Shown here piece after piece: positions 39,957 through 53,570 of a stretch of DNA of 64,000 bases. The position numbers and the translations under genes are program-made. The notes below the pieces were generated by a model that made no database searches, was not told the DNA's origin, and worked only from the letters and a program-made list of their open reading frames with translations. How positions within the stretch are numbered: the stretch's first letter is position 1; each line of letters starts with the position of its first letter. Source of the DNA: Xylocopa sonorina (Eukaryota; Arthropoda; Insecta; Hymenoptera; Apidae); assembly GCF_050948175.1 (NCBI RefSeq), contig NW_027490107.1, forward strand, positions 1,540,710 to 1,604,709, written 5' to 3'.

Positions 39957-40232
39957 ATGCAACCAGCCAAACTCGCCTGCAGAACCAGCAACTGGAAGTG
40001 TTCGCGCGCGCATACCTGCACGCGCTCACTCACACCGAGTTCCGCTGCCTCACTCGCACCGCCGAGTATACCTGTTTCGCTCGTACCGGGCACCAGTGTC
40101 GGCACGTACCGTCCGCACCAAGGACGGGCAGCCCTATCTCCCTCGCACCGAGGATTCCGTCCTGCAGGAAGACGTAGGCGCAGCCCATCACCTGAATGGG
40201 ATCTTTTCTAATTCCGGGAACAGGATCTGCTA
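39957..40232 (+). pseudogene. Broken copy of the E1 3'-terminal ORF
   Basis: Corresponds to E1 25549-25908 but lacks the 5' proline-rich part, and a net 19-bp loss after about 40100 shifts the frame. The downstream part (TEDSVLQEDV) and the terminal TAG can still be recognised, in another frame. It is a clear pseudogene relative to the E1 version. Confidence 0.5.
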
Positions 40233-40902
40233 GAACCTATATATTACTTCTAAGCTAGGACATACATACCATATCATGACGCATATATAGGAATTCCTAG
40301 ATCTAAGTTACACTAAGTAAGATGCGTCCGGCCAGCGGCATGCGCCGCTAGCCCCACCACGCGCCGCGGGTCCCCACTCGCTGGACCGCGCGCTCTCCGC
40401 CTCGAGCGTCCGCGACCGTAGCGCCCCGCGAAACCAGGAGGTCAGAGACGCGTCTCCACAGCACACACTCTGACTCGAGATCTCCTACCGAGGAGTCGAA
40501 ACCTCTAGTTCCAGATCGTTAGCCACCTCAATGTGGGGTTCAGGCATCGTATTTCTATTTCCATTTTAACTTAGTCTTAGACTTAGAATAATTCCAGTTC
40601 TTGTATACTTTAAACCTAGAATATATTTTATTTTTACTGTTACTATATCCAAGTACAAGTTCTTTTAGCAAGTCTAATATTTCCACATCTATTAATTTTA
40701 TCAAGTGTTTATAATACTAGTTCTACTTTTAACATTACATTTAACTACGAATTCTTCCACGGGTTCTTCCATACAACTGGGATTGATCTTCATCAAATTG
40801 AAGGAGTATAGAAATCGGCTATGTGAGGTTGAGACCGCCGCTTATCCTTCAGATCTTAGTCGAAACTACAGAAAAACCTGGTGAAAGAATCGTGCTTCCG
40901 GT

Positions 40903-41322
40903 TTGCGAAGAACGCGACGTGCGAGTAGGAAGAATTTCATACGATCACATGTGCGTGAATATTTGGAGGGCGTTCCGAGAGTCCTCGTATACCAGCGACC
41001 TGCCTTCGCACCAGCCCAGACGCCGCTTTCCGAAGCGACCGTCGACGCTTCCGATCCAGACACCACGTTGCATCACGCCGATTCTGCAACATTCAGCATC
41101 ATCGCTGAATTCCGACCGCCGTCCTCCTCTTCGCTGACGACTGATCGAGATTTCCGTGGCAGCCAACAGAACGAAATCCGCTACGATCCCGGCGAAAGAT
41201 CCTCCACGCCGTTTCTACGTACAAATCGAGAGCGAAATCATCGAAAGGTAGGGTCATTCCCTTATTATCGCGTGTGTTTACGCCAGTGTCGCGTCAGCCG
41301 AAATTGTCGGACCCGGTCTTAA
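40903..41322 (+). pseudogene. E2 counterpart of the conserved element frame (139 codons)
   Basis: Collinear with E1 24452-24853 over about 125 codons, sharing segments such as VREYLEGVPRVLVYQRPAFA. It runs on past the E1 stop because of a point difference near the 3' end. The start codon is not conserved: E1 starts a few codons earlier. Coding status is uncertain. Confidence 0.35.
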
Positions 41323-42293
41323 CGCGTTCCCGCGGACCGAATTACCGAAAAATAGGCTCGTGCCGTAAAGCCTCCGGAGCAACGGAAAATAGTTTCACCG
41401 GACGCGATACCTCGTATTCACCTCAAAAGAATGTAAATGCGACACTTCCTTGCTAGGAAATAAGGTTTGCAGATATCTACGTATCGAAGAAATAGAGCTC
41501 TAATGCTTCTTGAAACGCCATATCGCATCTCATTTCTATGTTTCATCATAAGATATAATATTCATTGCGAAGTGTCATGTATTCATCGTATTCCTCTCAA
41601 GAGAATGTAAATGCGACACTTCCTTTCTAGGAAATTACGTTTCCAGATGTCTACGTATCGAAGCAATAGAGTTCTGATGCTTCTTAAAACGAGATGTCGC
41701 GTTTCATTTCTATGTTTCGTAATAAGATATAATATTCACTGTGGACTGTTATGTATACCTCGTATTCACTTCAAAAGGATGTAAGTGCGACACTTCCTTG
41801 TTAGGAAATATTGTTTGCAGATGTCTACGTATCGTAGCAATAGAGTTCTTGTGCTTCTTAAATCACGATATCGAATCTCATTTCTATGTTTCGTGATAAG
41901 GTATAATATCCATTTTGGATTGTTATGTATACCTCGTATTCACTTCAAAAGAATGTAAATGCGACACTTCGTAGCTAGGAAATATTGCTTGCAGATGTCT
42001 ACGTATCGAAGCAATAGGGTACTAATGCTTCTTAAAACGCGATATCGCATCTCACTTCTATGTTTCATGATCAGATATAATATTCATTGCGAAGTGTCTC
42101 ATGTATACCTCGTACTCACATCACAAGAATGTAAATGCGACACATCCATGCAAGGAAATAGCGTTTGCAGATGTCAACGTATATTAGCAATAGAGATCTA
42201 ATGCTTCTCAAAACGCGATATCGCATCTCATTCCTATGTTTCATGATAAGATATAATACTTATTGCGAAGTGTCATGTATATCTCGTATTCAC

Positions 42294-42349
42294 TTTACAT
42301 TATTTTGAAGTGTCATGTATATCTCGTATTCACTTCAAAATAATGTAAA
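42294..42349. repeat. Perfect 19-bp inverted repeat from a 40-bp insertion
   Basis: TTTACATTATTTTGAAGTG (42294-42312) is the exact reverse complement of CACTTCAAAATAATGTAAA (42331-42349), with an 18-bp loop. The parallel copy near 44150 lacks the extra 40 bp, so it was inserted here using the adjacent strand as template. Confidence 0.9.
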
Positions 42350-42819
42350 TGCGACACTTCCATGCTAGGTAATAGCGTTTGCAGATGTCTACGTATCGTA
42401 GCAATAGAATTCTAATTCATCTCAAAACGCGATATCGCATCTCACTTCTATGTTTCATGATAAAATATAATATTTATTGCGAAGTGTCATGTATACCTCG
42501 CATTCACTTCAAAAGAATGTAAATGCGACACTTCCTTGCTAGGAAATAGCGTTCCCAGATGTCTACGTATCGAAGCAGTAGAGTTCTAATGCTTCTATAA
42601 ACGGGATATCGCATATCATTTCTATGTTTCGTGATAAGATATAATATTCATTGCGAAGTGCCATGTATACCTCGTATTCGCTTCAAAAGAATGTAAATGC
42701 GAATCTTACTTGCTAGGAAATAGCGCTTGCAAATGTCTACGTATCGTAGCAATAGAGTTCTAATGCTTCTCAAAACGCGATATCGCATCTCAATTCTATG
42801 CTTCATGATAAGATATAAT

Positions 42820-42904
42820 GTCTACGTATCGTAGCAATAGAGTTCTAATACTTCTCAAAACGCGATATCGCATCTCATCTATATGTTTCGTGATAAGATA
42901 TAAT
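42820..42904 (-). repeat. Truncated 85-bp monomer, copy 1
   Basis: At 42819/42820 GATAAGATATAAT joins directly to GTCTACGTATCG, skipping about 89 bp of the monomer. The same junction recurs at 44644/44645 and 45251/45252, so it arose once and was amplified. Confidence 0.85.
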
Positions 42905-44644
42905 ATTCATTGCGCAGTGTCATGTATACCTCGTATTCACTTCAAAAGAATGTAAATGCGACTATTGCTTGCTAGGATGTAGTGTTTGAAGATATATACG
43001 TATCGTAGCAATGGATTTCTAATGCTACTTAAATCGCGGTATCGCATCTCATTTATATGTTTCCTGATAAGATATAATATTCATTGCGAAGTGTCATGTA
43101 TATCTCATATTCACTCCAACCGAATGAAAATGCTACACTTCCTTCCTAGGAAATAGCGTTTGCAGATGCCTACGTATCGTAGCAATAGAGTTCTAATGCT
43201 ACTTAAATCGCGATATCGCATTTCATTTCTATGTTTCGTGATAAGATATAATATTCATTGCGAAGTGTCATGTATACCTCATATTCACTTCAAAAGAATG
43301 TAAATGCGACTATTGCTTGCTAGGAAATAGCGTTTGCAGATGTCTATGTATCGTAGCAATAGTGTTCTAATGCTACTTAAATCACGATATCGAATCTCAT
43401 TTATATGTTTCGTGATAAGATGTATTATTTATTGTGAAGTGTCATGTATACCTCGTATTCGCTTCAAAAGAATGCAAGTGCGACTATTCCTTGCTAGGGC
43501 ATAGCGTTTGCAGATGCCTACGTATCGTAGCAATAGAGTTCTAATGCTTCTTAGATCGCGATATCGCATCTCATTTCTATGTTTCGTGATAAGTCATAAT
43601 ATTCATTCCGAAGTGTCATGTAAACCTCGAATTCACTTCAAAAGAATGTAAGTGCGACTATTCCTTGCTAAGAAATAGCGTTTGCAGATGTCTACGTATC
43701 GTAGAAAATGGTTCCTAATGCTACTTAAATCGCGATATCGCATCTCATTTCTATGTTTCGTGATAAGATATAATATTCATTGCGAAGTGTCATGTATACC
43801 TCGTATTCACTTCAAAAGAATGTAAATGCGAAACTTCCATGCTAGGATATAGCGTTTGCAGATGTCTACGAATCGTAGTGATAGAGTTCTAATGCTTCTT
43901 AAAACGGGATGTCGCATTTCATTTCTATGTTTCGTAATAAGATATAATATTCATTGTGGAGTGTCATTTATACCTCGTACTCACATCACAAGAATGTAAA
44001 TGCGACACATCCATGCAAGGAAATAGCGTTTGCAGATGTCAACGTATATTAGCAATAGAGATCTAATGCTTCTCAAAACGCGATATCGCATCTCATTCCT
44101 ATGTTTCATGATAAGATATAATACTTATTGCGAAGTGTCATGTATATCTCGTATTCACTTCAAAATAATGTAAATGCGACACTTCCATGCTAGGTAATAG
44201 CGTTTGCAGATGTCTACGTATCGTAGCGATAGAGTTCTAATTCATCTCAAAACGCGATATCGCATCTCACTTCTATGTTTCATGATAAAATATAATATTT
44301 ATTGCGAAGTGTCATGTATACCTCGCATTCACTTCAAAAGAATGTAAATGCGACACTTCCTTGCTAGGAAATAGCGTTCCCAGATGTCTACGTATCGAAG
44401 CAGTAGAGTTCTAATGCTTCTACAAACGGGATATCGCATATCGTTTCTATGTTTCGTGATAAGATATAATATTCATTGCGGAGTGTCATGTATACCTCGT
44501 ATTCGCTTCAAAAGAATGTAAATGCGAATCTTCCTTGCTAGGAAATAGCGTTTGCAAATGTCTACGTATCGTAGCAATAGAGTTCTAATGCTTCTCAAAA
44601 CGCGATATCGCATCTCAATTCTATGCTTCATGATAAGATATAAT

Positions 44645-44729
44645 GTCTACGTATCGTAGCAATAGAGTTCTAATGCTTCTCAAAACGCGATATCGCATCT
44701 CATCTATATGTTTCGTGATAAGATATAAT
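44645..44729 (-). repeat. Truncated 85-bp monomer, copy 2
   Basis: Same deletion junction as at 42819/42820, offset 1825 bp. Confidence 0.85.
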
Positions 44730-45251
44730 ATTCATTGCGCAGTGTCATGTATACCTCGTATTCACTACAAAAGAATGTAAATGCGACTATTGCTTGCTAG
44801 GATGTAGTGTTTGAAGATATATACGTATCGTAGCAATGGATTTCTAATGCTACTTAAATCGCGGTATCGCATCTCATTTATATGTTTCCTGATAAGATAT
44901 AATATTCATTGTGAAGTGTCATGTATACCTCATATTCACTCCAACCGAATGAAAATGCGACACTTCCTTCCTAGGAAATAGCGTTTGCAGAAGCCTACGT
45001 ATCGTAGCAATAGAGTTCTAATACTACTTAAATCGCGATATCGCATTTCATTTCTATGTTTCGTGATAAGATATAATATTCATTGCGAAGTGTCATGTAT
45101 ACCTCGTATTCGCTTCAAAAGAATGTAAATGCGAATCTTCCTTGCTAGGAAATAGCGTTTGCAAATGTCTACGTATCGTAGCAATAGAGTTCTAATGCTT
45201 CTCAAAACGCGATATCGCATCTCAATTCTATGCTTCATGATAAGATATAAT

Positions 45252-45336
45252 GTCTACGTATCGTAGCAATAGAGTTCTAATGCTTCTCAAAACGCGATAT
45301 CGCATCTCATCTATATGTTTCGTGATAAGATATAAT
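45252..45336 (-). repeat. Truncated 85-bp monomer, copy 3
   Basis: Same deletion junction, offset 607 bp from copy 2. It makes this composite 3 monomers + 85 bp rather than a multiple of 174. Confidence 0.85.
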
Positions 45337-48300
45337 ATTCATTGCGCAGTGTCATGTATACCTCGTATTCACTACAAAAGAATGTAAATGCGACTATTGC
45401 TTGCTAGGATGTAGTGTTTGAAGATATATACGTATCGTAGCAATGGATTTCTAATGCTACTTAAATCGCGGTATCGCATCTCATTTATATGTTTCCTGAT
45501 AAGATATAATATTCATTGCGAAGTGTCATGTATACCTCATATTCACTCCAACCGAATGAAAATGCGACACTTCCTTCCTAGGAAATAGCGTTTGCAGAAG
45601 CCTACGTATCGTAGCAATAGAGTTCTAATGCTACTTAAATCGCGATATCGCATTTATTTTCTATGTTTCGTGATAAGATATAATATTCATTGCGAAGTGT
45701 CATGTATACCTCATATTCACTTCAAAAGAATGTAAATGCGACTATTGCTTGCTAGGAAATAGCGTTTGCAGATGTCTATGTATCGTAGCAATAGTGTTCT
45801 AATGCTACTTAAATCACGATATCGAATCTCATTTATATGTTTCGTGATAAGATGTAATATTTATTGTGAAGTGTCATGTATACCTCGTATTCGCTTCAAA
45901 AGAATGCAAGTGCGACTATTCCTTGCTAGGGCATAGCGTTTGCAGATGCCTACGTATCGTAGCAATAGAGTTCTAATGCTTCTTAGATCGCGATATCGCA
46001 TCTCATTTCTATGTTTCGTGATAAGTCATAATATTCATTCCGAAGTGTCATGTAAACCTCGAATTCACTTCAAAAGAATGTAAGTGCGACTATTCCTTGC
46101 TAAGAAATAGCGTTTGCAGATGTCTACGTATCGTACCAAATGGTTCCTAATGCTACTTAAATCGCGATATCGCATCTCATTTCTATGTTTCGTGATAAGA
46201 TATAATATTCATTGCGAAGTGTCATGTACACCTCGTATTCAATTCAAAAAAAGGGTAAATGCGACTATTGCTTGCTAGGTAATAGCGTTTGCAGATGTCC
46301 ACGTATCGTAGCAATAGAGTTCTAATGCTACTTAAATCGCGATATAGCATCTCATTTATATGTTTCGTGATAAGATATAGTATTCATTGCGAAGTGTCAT
46401 GTATACCTCGTATTCACTTCAAAAGAATGTAAGTGCGACACTTCCATGCTAGGAAATAGCGTTTGCAGATGTCTCCGCATCGAGGCCATAGAGTTCTAAT
46501 GCTTCTTACAACGCGATGTAGCATCCCTCTTCTATGTTTCATGATAAGATATAATATTCATTGCGAAGTGTAATGTATACCTCGTATTCTCATCAAAAGA
46601 ATGTAAATGCGACAATTGCTTGCTATGAAATAGCGTTTGCAGATGTCTCCGCACCGAGGTCATAGAGTTCTAATGCTTCTTAAAACGCGATATCGCATCT
46701 CTCTTCTATGTTTCATGATAAGATATAATATTCATTGCGAAGTGTCATGTATACCTCGTGTTCACTTGAAAAGAATGTAAATGCGACTATTGCTTGCTAG
46801 GAAATAGCGTTTGCAGATGTCTACGTATCGTAGCAAAAGAGTCCTAATGCTTCTTAAAACGAGATGTCACATTTCATTTCTATGCTTGGTGATAAGATAT
46901 AATATTCATTGCGAAGTGTCATGTATACCTCATATTCACTCCAACCGAATGTAAATGCGACACTTCCTTCCTAGGAAATAGCGTTTGCAGATGCCTACGT
47001 ATCGTAGCAATAGGGTTCTAATGCTTCTTAGATTGCGATATCGCATCTCATTTATATGTTTCGTGATAAGTTATAGTATTCATTCCGAAGTGTCATGTAT
47101 ACCTCGAATTCACTTCAAACGAATGTAAATGCGACTATTCCTTCCTAGGAAATAGCGTTTGCAGATGCCTACGTATCGTAGCAATAGAGTTCTAATGCTA
47201 CTTAAACCGCGATATCGCATCTCATTTCTATGTTACATGATAGGATATAATGATCACTGCGAAGTGTCATGTATACCTCGTATTCACTTCAAAAGAATGT
47301 AAGTCCGACACTTCCATGCTAGGAAATAGCGTTTGCAGATGTTTCCTCACCGATGCCATAGAGTTCTAATGCTTCTTAAAACGCGGTATCGCTTCTCTCT
47401 TCTATTTTTCATGATAAGATATAATATACATTGCGAAGTGTCATGTATACTTCGTATTCACTTCAAAAGAATGTAAGTGCGACACTTCCATGCTAGGAAA
47501 TTGCGTCTGCAGATGTCTATGCGTCGGGGCAATAGATTTCTAATGCTTCTTAAAACGCGATATCGCATCTCACTCCTATGTTTCATTATAAGATATAATA
47601 TTCATTGCGAAGTGTCATGTATACCTCGTATTCACATAAAAGGAATGTAAATGCGACTATTCCTTGCTAGGGCATAGCGTTTGCAGATGGCTACGTATCG
47701 TAGCAATAGAGTTCTAATGCTTCTTAGATCGCGATATCGCATCTCATTTCTATGTTTCGTGATTAGATATAATATTCATTGCGAAGTGTCATGTACACCT
47801 CGTATTCACTTCAAAAGAATGTAATTTCGACGTTTCCATCCTAGGAAATAGCGTTTGCAGATGTCTACGTATCGTAGCAAAAGAGTCCTAATGCTTCTTA
47901 AAACGAGATGTCGCTTTTCATTTCTATGTTTCCTGATAAGATATAATTTTCATCGCGAAGTGTCATCTAAACCTCGTATTCACTCCAATCGAATGTAAAT
48001 GCGACACTTCCATGCTAGGAAATAGCGTTTGCAGATGTCTCCGCATCGAGGCCATTGGGTTCTAATGCTTCTTAAAACGCGATATCGCATCTCTCTTATG
48101 TGTTTCATGATAAGATATAATGTTCATAGCGAAGTGTCATGTATACCTCGTATTCACTTCAAAAGAATGTAAATGCGACTATTGCTTGCTAGGAAATAGC
48201 GTTTGCAGATGTCTACGTATCGTAGCAATGGTGTTCTAATACTGCTTAAAACGCGATTTCCCATCTCACATCTATGCTTCACGATAAGGTATAATATTCA

Positions 48301-51300
48301 TTGCGAAGTGTCATGTATTTCTCGAATTCACATCTAAAGAATGTAAATGCGACACATCCTTGCTAGGTAATAGCGTTTGTAAATGTCTACGTGTCGAAGC
48401 AATAGAGTTCTAATGCTTCTTAAAACGTGATGTCGCATCTTATTTCTATGTTTCATGATAAGACATAATATACATTGCGAAATGTCATGTATACCTCGTA
48501 TTCACTTCAAAAGAATGTAAATGCGACACTTCCTTGCCAGGAAATAGCATTTGCAGATTTCTACGTATCGTAGCAATAGAGTTCTAATACTGCTTAAAAC
48601 GCGATTTCGCATCTCACTTCTATGTTTCATGATAAGGTATAATATTCATTGCGAAGTGTCATGTAAACCTCCTCTTCACTTCAAAAGAAAGTAAATGCGA
48701 CACTTCCTTTCTAGGAAATAGCGTTTGCAGATGTCTACGTATCGTAGCAATAGAGTCCTAATGCTTCTTAAAACGAGAAGTCGCATCTTATTTCTATGTT
48801 TCCTGATAAGACATAATATCCATTGCGAAATGTCATGTATACCTCGTATTCACTTCAAAAGAATGTAAATGCGACACTTCCTTGCTAGGAAATAGCGTTT
48901 GCAGATGTCTACGTATCCAAGCAATAGAGTTCTAATGCTTCTTAAAACGCGATATCGCATCTCACTTCTATGTTTCATGATAAGGTATAATATTCATTGC
49001 GAAGTGTCATGTATAACTCCTATTCACTTCAAAAGAATGTAAATGCGACACTTCCTTGCTAGGAAATAGCGTATTCAGATGTGTACGTATCGTAGCAATA
49101 GAGTTCTAATGCTACTTAAATCGCGATATCGTATCTCATTACTATGTTTCGTGACTAGATATAATATTCATTGCGAAGTGTCATGTACACCTCGTATTCA
49201 CTTCAAAAGAACGTAAATGCGACATTTCCATGCTAGGAACTAGCGTTTGCAGATAACTCCGCATCGAGGCAATATGGTTCTAATGCTTCTTAAGACGCGA
49301 TATCGCATTTCACTTTTATGTTACATGATAAGATATAATGTTCATTGCGAAGTGTCATGCATACCTCGTATTCACTCCAAACGAATGTAAATGCGACACA
49401 TCCTTGCTAGGAAATAGCGTATTCAGATGTGTACGTATCGTAGCAATAGATTTCTAATGCTACTTAAACCGCGATATCGCATCTCATTACTATGTTTCGT
49501 GATAAGTTATAATATTCATTCCGAAGTGTCATGTATACCTCGAATTCACTTCAAAAGAATGTAAATGCGACACTTCCATCCTAGGAAATAGCGTTTGCAG
49601 ATGTCTACGTATCGTAGTAATAGAGTTCTAATGCTTCTCAAAACGGGATATCGCATCTCATTTCTATGCTTCATGATAAGATATAATATTGATTGCGAGG
49701 CGTCATGTATACCTCGTATTCACTCAAACGAATTTAGTGCGACATTTCCTTGCTAGGAAATAGCGCATTCAGATGTCTACGTATCGTAGCAATAGAGTTC
49801 CAATGCTACTTAAATCGCAATATCGCATCTCACATATATGTTTCGTGATAAGATATAATATTCATTGCGAAGTGTCATGTATACCTCGTATTCGCTTCAA
49901 AAGAATGTAAGTGCGAAACTTCCATGCTAGGAAATAGCGTTTGCAGATGTCTCCGCATCGAGGCCATTGGGTTCTAATGCTTCTTAAAACGCGATATCGC
50001 ATCTCTCTTCTGTGTTTCATGATAAGATATAATATTCATAGCGAAGTGTCATGTATACCTCGTATTCACTTCAAAAGAATGTAAATGCGACTATTGCTTG
50101 CTAGGAAATAGCGTTTGCAGATGTCTACGTATCGTAGCAATGGTGTTCTAATACTGCTTAAAACGCGATTTCGCATCTCACTTCTATGTTTCATGATAAG
50201 GTATAATATTCATTGCGAAGTGTCATGTACACCTCCTCTTCACTTCAAAAGAAAGTAAATGCGACACTTCCTTGCTAGGAAGTAGCGTTTGCAGATGTCT
50301 ACGCATCGAAGCAATAGAGCTCTAATGCTTCTTAAAATGAGATATCGCATCACATTTCTATGTTTCATTATAAGATATAATATTCATTGCGAAGTGTCAT
50401 GTATACCTCATATACACTTCTAAAGAATGTAAATGCGACACTTCCTTGCCAGGAAGTAGCGTTTGCAGATGTCTACGTATCGAAGAAATAGAGCTCTAAT
50501 GCTTCTTAGAACGAGATATCGCATCTCATTTGTATGTTTCGTGATAAGATATAAATATTCTTTGCGAAGTGTCATGAATACCTCGTATTCACTTCAAAAG
50601 AATGTAAATGCGACGTTTCCATCCTAGGAAATAGCGTTTGCAGATATCTACGTATCGTAGAAAAAGAGTCCTAATGCTTCTTAAAACGAGATGTCGCATT
50701 TCATTTCTATGTTTCGTGATAAGATATAATATTTATTGCGAAGTGTCATGTATACCTCGCATTCACTCCAAACGAATGTAAATGCGAATCTTCTTTGCTA
50801 GGAATTAGCGTATTCAGATGACTAAATATCGTAGCAATGGAGTTCTAATGCTACTTAAATCGCGATATCGCAACTCATTTCTGCGGTGCGTGATAAGATA
50901 TAATATTCATTGCGAAGTGTCATGTACACCTTGTATTCACTTCAAAAGGATGTAAATGTTACACTTCCATGCTAGGAAATAGCGTCTGCAAATGTATAAG
51001 CGTCGAGGCAATAGTGTTCTTTTGCTTCTTAAAACGCGATATCGAATCTCACTTCTATGTTTCATGATAAGATATAATATTCATTGCGAAGTGTCATGTA
51101 TACCACGTATTCACCTCAAAAGAATGTAAATGCGGCTATTCCTTGCTAGGAAATAGCGTTTGCAGATGCCTACGTGTCGTAGCAATATAATTCTAATGCT
51201 TCTTAGACCGCGATATCACATCTCATTTCCATGCTTCGTGATGAGTTATAATATTCATTCCGAAGTGTCATGTATACCTCGAATTCACTTCAAAAGAATC

Positions 51301-52688
51301 TAAGTGCGACATTTCCATGCTAGGAAATAGCCTGTGCAGATATCTCCGCATCGAGGCAATAGGGTTCTAATGCTTCTTAAAACGCGATATCGCATCTCTC
51401 ATCTATGTTTCATGATAAGATATAATATTCATTGCGAAGTGCCATGTATACCTCGTATTCTCTCCAAACGAATGTAACTGGCGACACTTCCATACTAGGA
51501 AGTAGCGTTTGTAGATGTCTCCGCATCGAGGCCATAGATTTCTAATGCTTCTTAAAACGCGATATCGCATCTCTCTTCTATGTTTCATGATAAGATATAA
51601 TATTCATTTATAAGTGTCATGTATACCTAGTATTCACTTCAAACGAATGTAAATGCGACACTTCCTTGCTAGGAAATAGCGTATTCAGATGTCTACGTAT
51701 CGTAGCAATAGAATTCTAATGCTACGTAAATCGCGATATCGCATCTCATTTCTATGTTTCGTGATAAGATATAATATTCATTGCGAAGTGTCATGTATAC
51801 CTCGTATTCACTTCAAAAGAATGTAAATGCGACTATTCCTTGCTAGGAAATAGCGTTTGCAGGTGCCTACGTACCGTAGCAATAGAGTTCTAATGCTTCT
51901 TATATCGCGATATCGCATCTCACTTCCATGTTTCGTGATAAGTAATAATATTCATTCCGAAGTGTCATGAATACCTCGAATTCAATTCAAAAGAATCTAA
52001 AAGCGACATTTCCATGCTAGGAAATAGCCTTTGCAGATATCTCCGCATCGAGGCAATAGAGTTCGAATGCTTCTTTAAATGCGATATCGCATCTCATTTC
52101 TATGTTTCGTGAAAAGACATAATATTCATTGCGAAGTGTCATGTACACCTTGCATTCACTACAAAAGAACGTAAATGCGACACTTCCATGCTAGGAAATG
52201 GCGTTTGCAGATGCCTACGTATCGTAGCAATAGAGTTCTAATGCTTCTTAGATCGCGGTATCGCATCTCATTTCTATGTTTCGTGATAAGTCATAATATT
52301 CATTGCGAAGTGTCATGTATACCGCGTATTCACTTCAAAAGAATGTAAGAGCGACACTTCCATGCTAGGAAATAGCGTTTGCAGATGTCTCCGCATCGAG
52401 GCCATCGAGTTCCAATGCTACTTAAATCACGATATCGAATCTCATTTATATGTTTCGTGATAAGATGTAATATTCATTGCGAAGTGTCATGTACACCTCG
52501 TATTCACTCCAAAAGAATGTATATGCGACACTTCCATGCTAGGAAAGAGCGTATGCAAATGTCTACGCGTCGAGGAAATAGAGTTCTAATGCTTCTTAAA
52601 ACGCGATATCGCATCTCACTTCTATGTTTCGTGATAAGATATAATATTCATTGCGAAGTGTCATGTATACCTCGTATTCACTTCAAAA

Positions 52689-53384
52689 GAATGTAAATGC
52701 GACTATTCCTTGCTAGGGCATAGCGTTTGCAGATGCCTACGTATCGTAGCAATAGAGTTCTAATGCTTCTTAGATCGCGATATCGCATCTCATTTCTATG
52801 TTACATGATAGGATATAATGTTCATTGCGAAGTGTCATGTATACCTCGTATTCACTTCAAAAGACTGTAAGTGCGACACTTCCATGCTAGGAAATAGCGT
52901 TTGCAGATAACTCCGCATCGAGGCAATAGGGTTCTAATGCTTCTTAAGACGCGATACCGCATTTCACTTTTATGTTACATGATAAGATATAATGTTCATT
53001 GCGAAGTGTCATGTATACCTCGTATTCACTTCAAAAGAATGTAAATGCGACTATTCCTTGCTAGGGCATAGCGTTTGCAGATGCCTACGTATCGTAGCAA
53101 TAGAGTTCTAATGCTTCTTAGATCGCGATATCGCATCTCATTTCTATGTTACATGATAGGATATAATGTTCATTGCGAAGTGTCATGTATACCTCGTATT
53201 CACTTCAAAAGACTGTAAGTGCGACACTTCCATGCTAGGAAATAGCGTTTGCAGATAACTCCGCATCGAGGCAATAGGGTTCTAATGCTTCTTAAGACGC
53301 GATACCGCATTTCACTTTTATGTTACATGATAAGATATAATGTTCATTGCGAAGTGTCATGTATACCTCGTATTCACTCCAAAC
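52689..53384 (-). repeat. Tandem duplication of a dimer (2 x 348 bp)
   Basis: 52689-53036 and 53037-53384 look identical base for base in my reading, including uncommon variants GACTGTAAGTG and AGACGCGATACCGC. A very young two-monomer duplication. Confidence 0.85.
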
Positions 53385-53570
53385 GAATGTAAATGCGACA
53401 CTTCCTTGCTAGGAAATAGCGTATTCAGAAGTGTACGTATCGTAGCAATAGAATTCTAATGCTACTTAAATCGCGATATCGCATCTCATTTCTATGTTTC
53501 GTGATTAGATATAATATTCATTGCGAAGTGTCATGTACACCTCGTATTCACTTCAAAGGAATGTATATGC

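Larger units (their letters stand above)
39949..41407 (+). mobile_element. Element E2: inverted, diverged copy of E1
   Basis: A 1459-bp reverse complement of E1 from GTGACGTCA at the left to TTTCACCGGACGCG at the right. By eye about nine bases in ten match. Compared with E1 it lacks about 60 bp just inside the TGACGTCA end, about 19 bp net of the minisatellite near 40100, and about 45 bp of the GC-rich segment near 40405. The left flank is F satellite and the right flank is R satellite, as for E1. The divergence rules out a fold-back sequencing artefact. Confidence 0.85.
42110..46190 (-). repeat. Nested composite with truncated monomers
   Basis: A segment around 42120-43150 recurs at about 43988-44975 (offset 1825 once the 40-bp insertion is discounted). 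A 607-bp unit starting at 44501 recurs at 45108, and the continuation of the first copy (43281 on) recurs at 45713 (offset 2432 = 1825 + 607). Each copy contains one shortened monomer of about 85 bp. Confidence 0.85.

Noticed and set aside
24331..41407. Inverted structure as a fold-back sequencing or assembly artefact
   Set aside because: E1 and E2 differ by many substitutions and three sizeable deletions, and the inner arrays differ in length (about 5.1 versus 3.7 kb), which an artefact would not produce. It remains possible for the near-identical 9045-bp copies.
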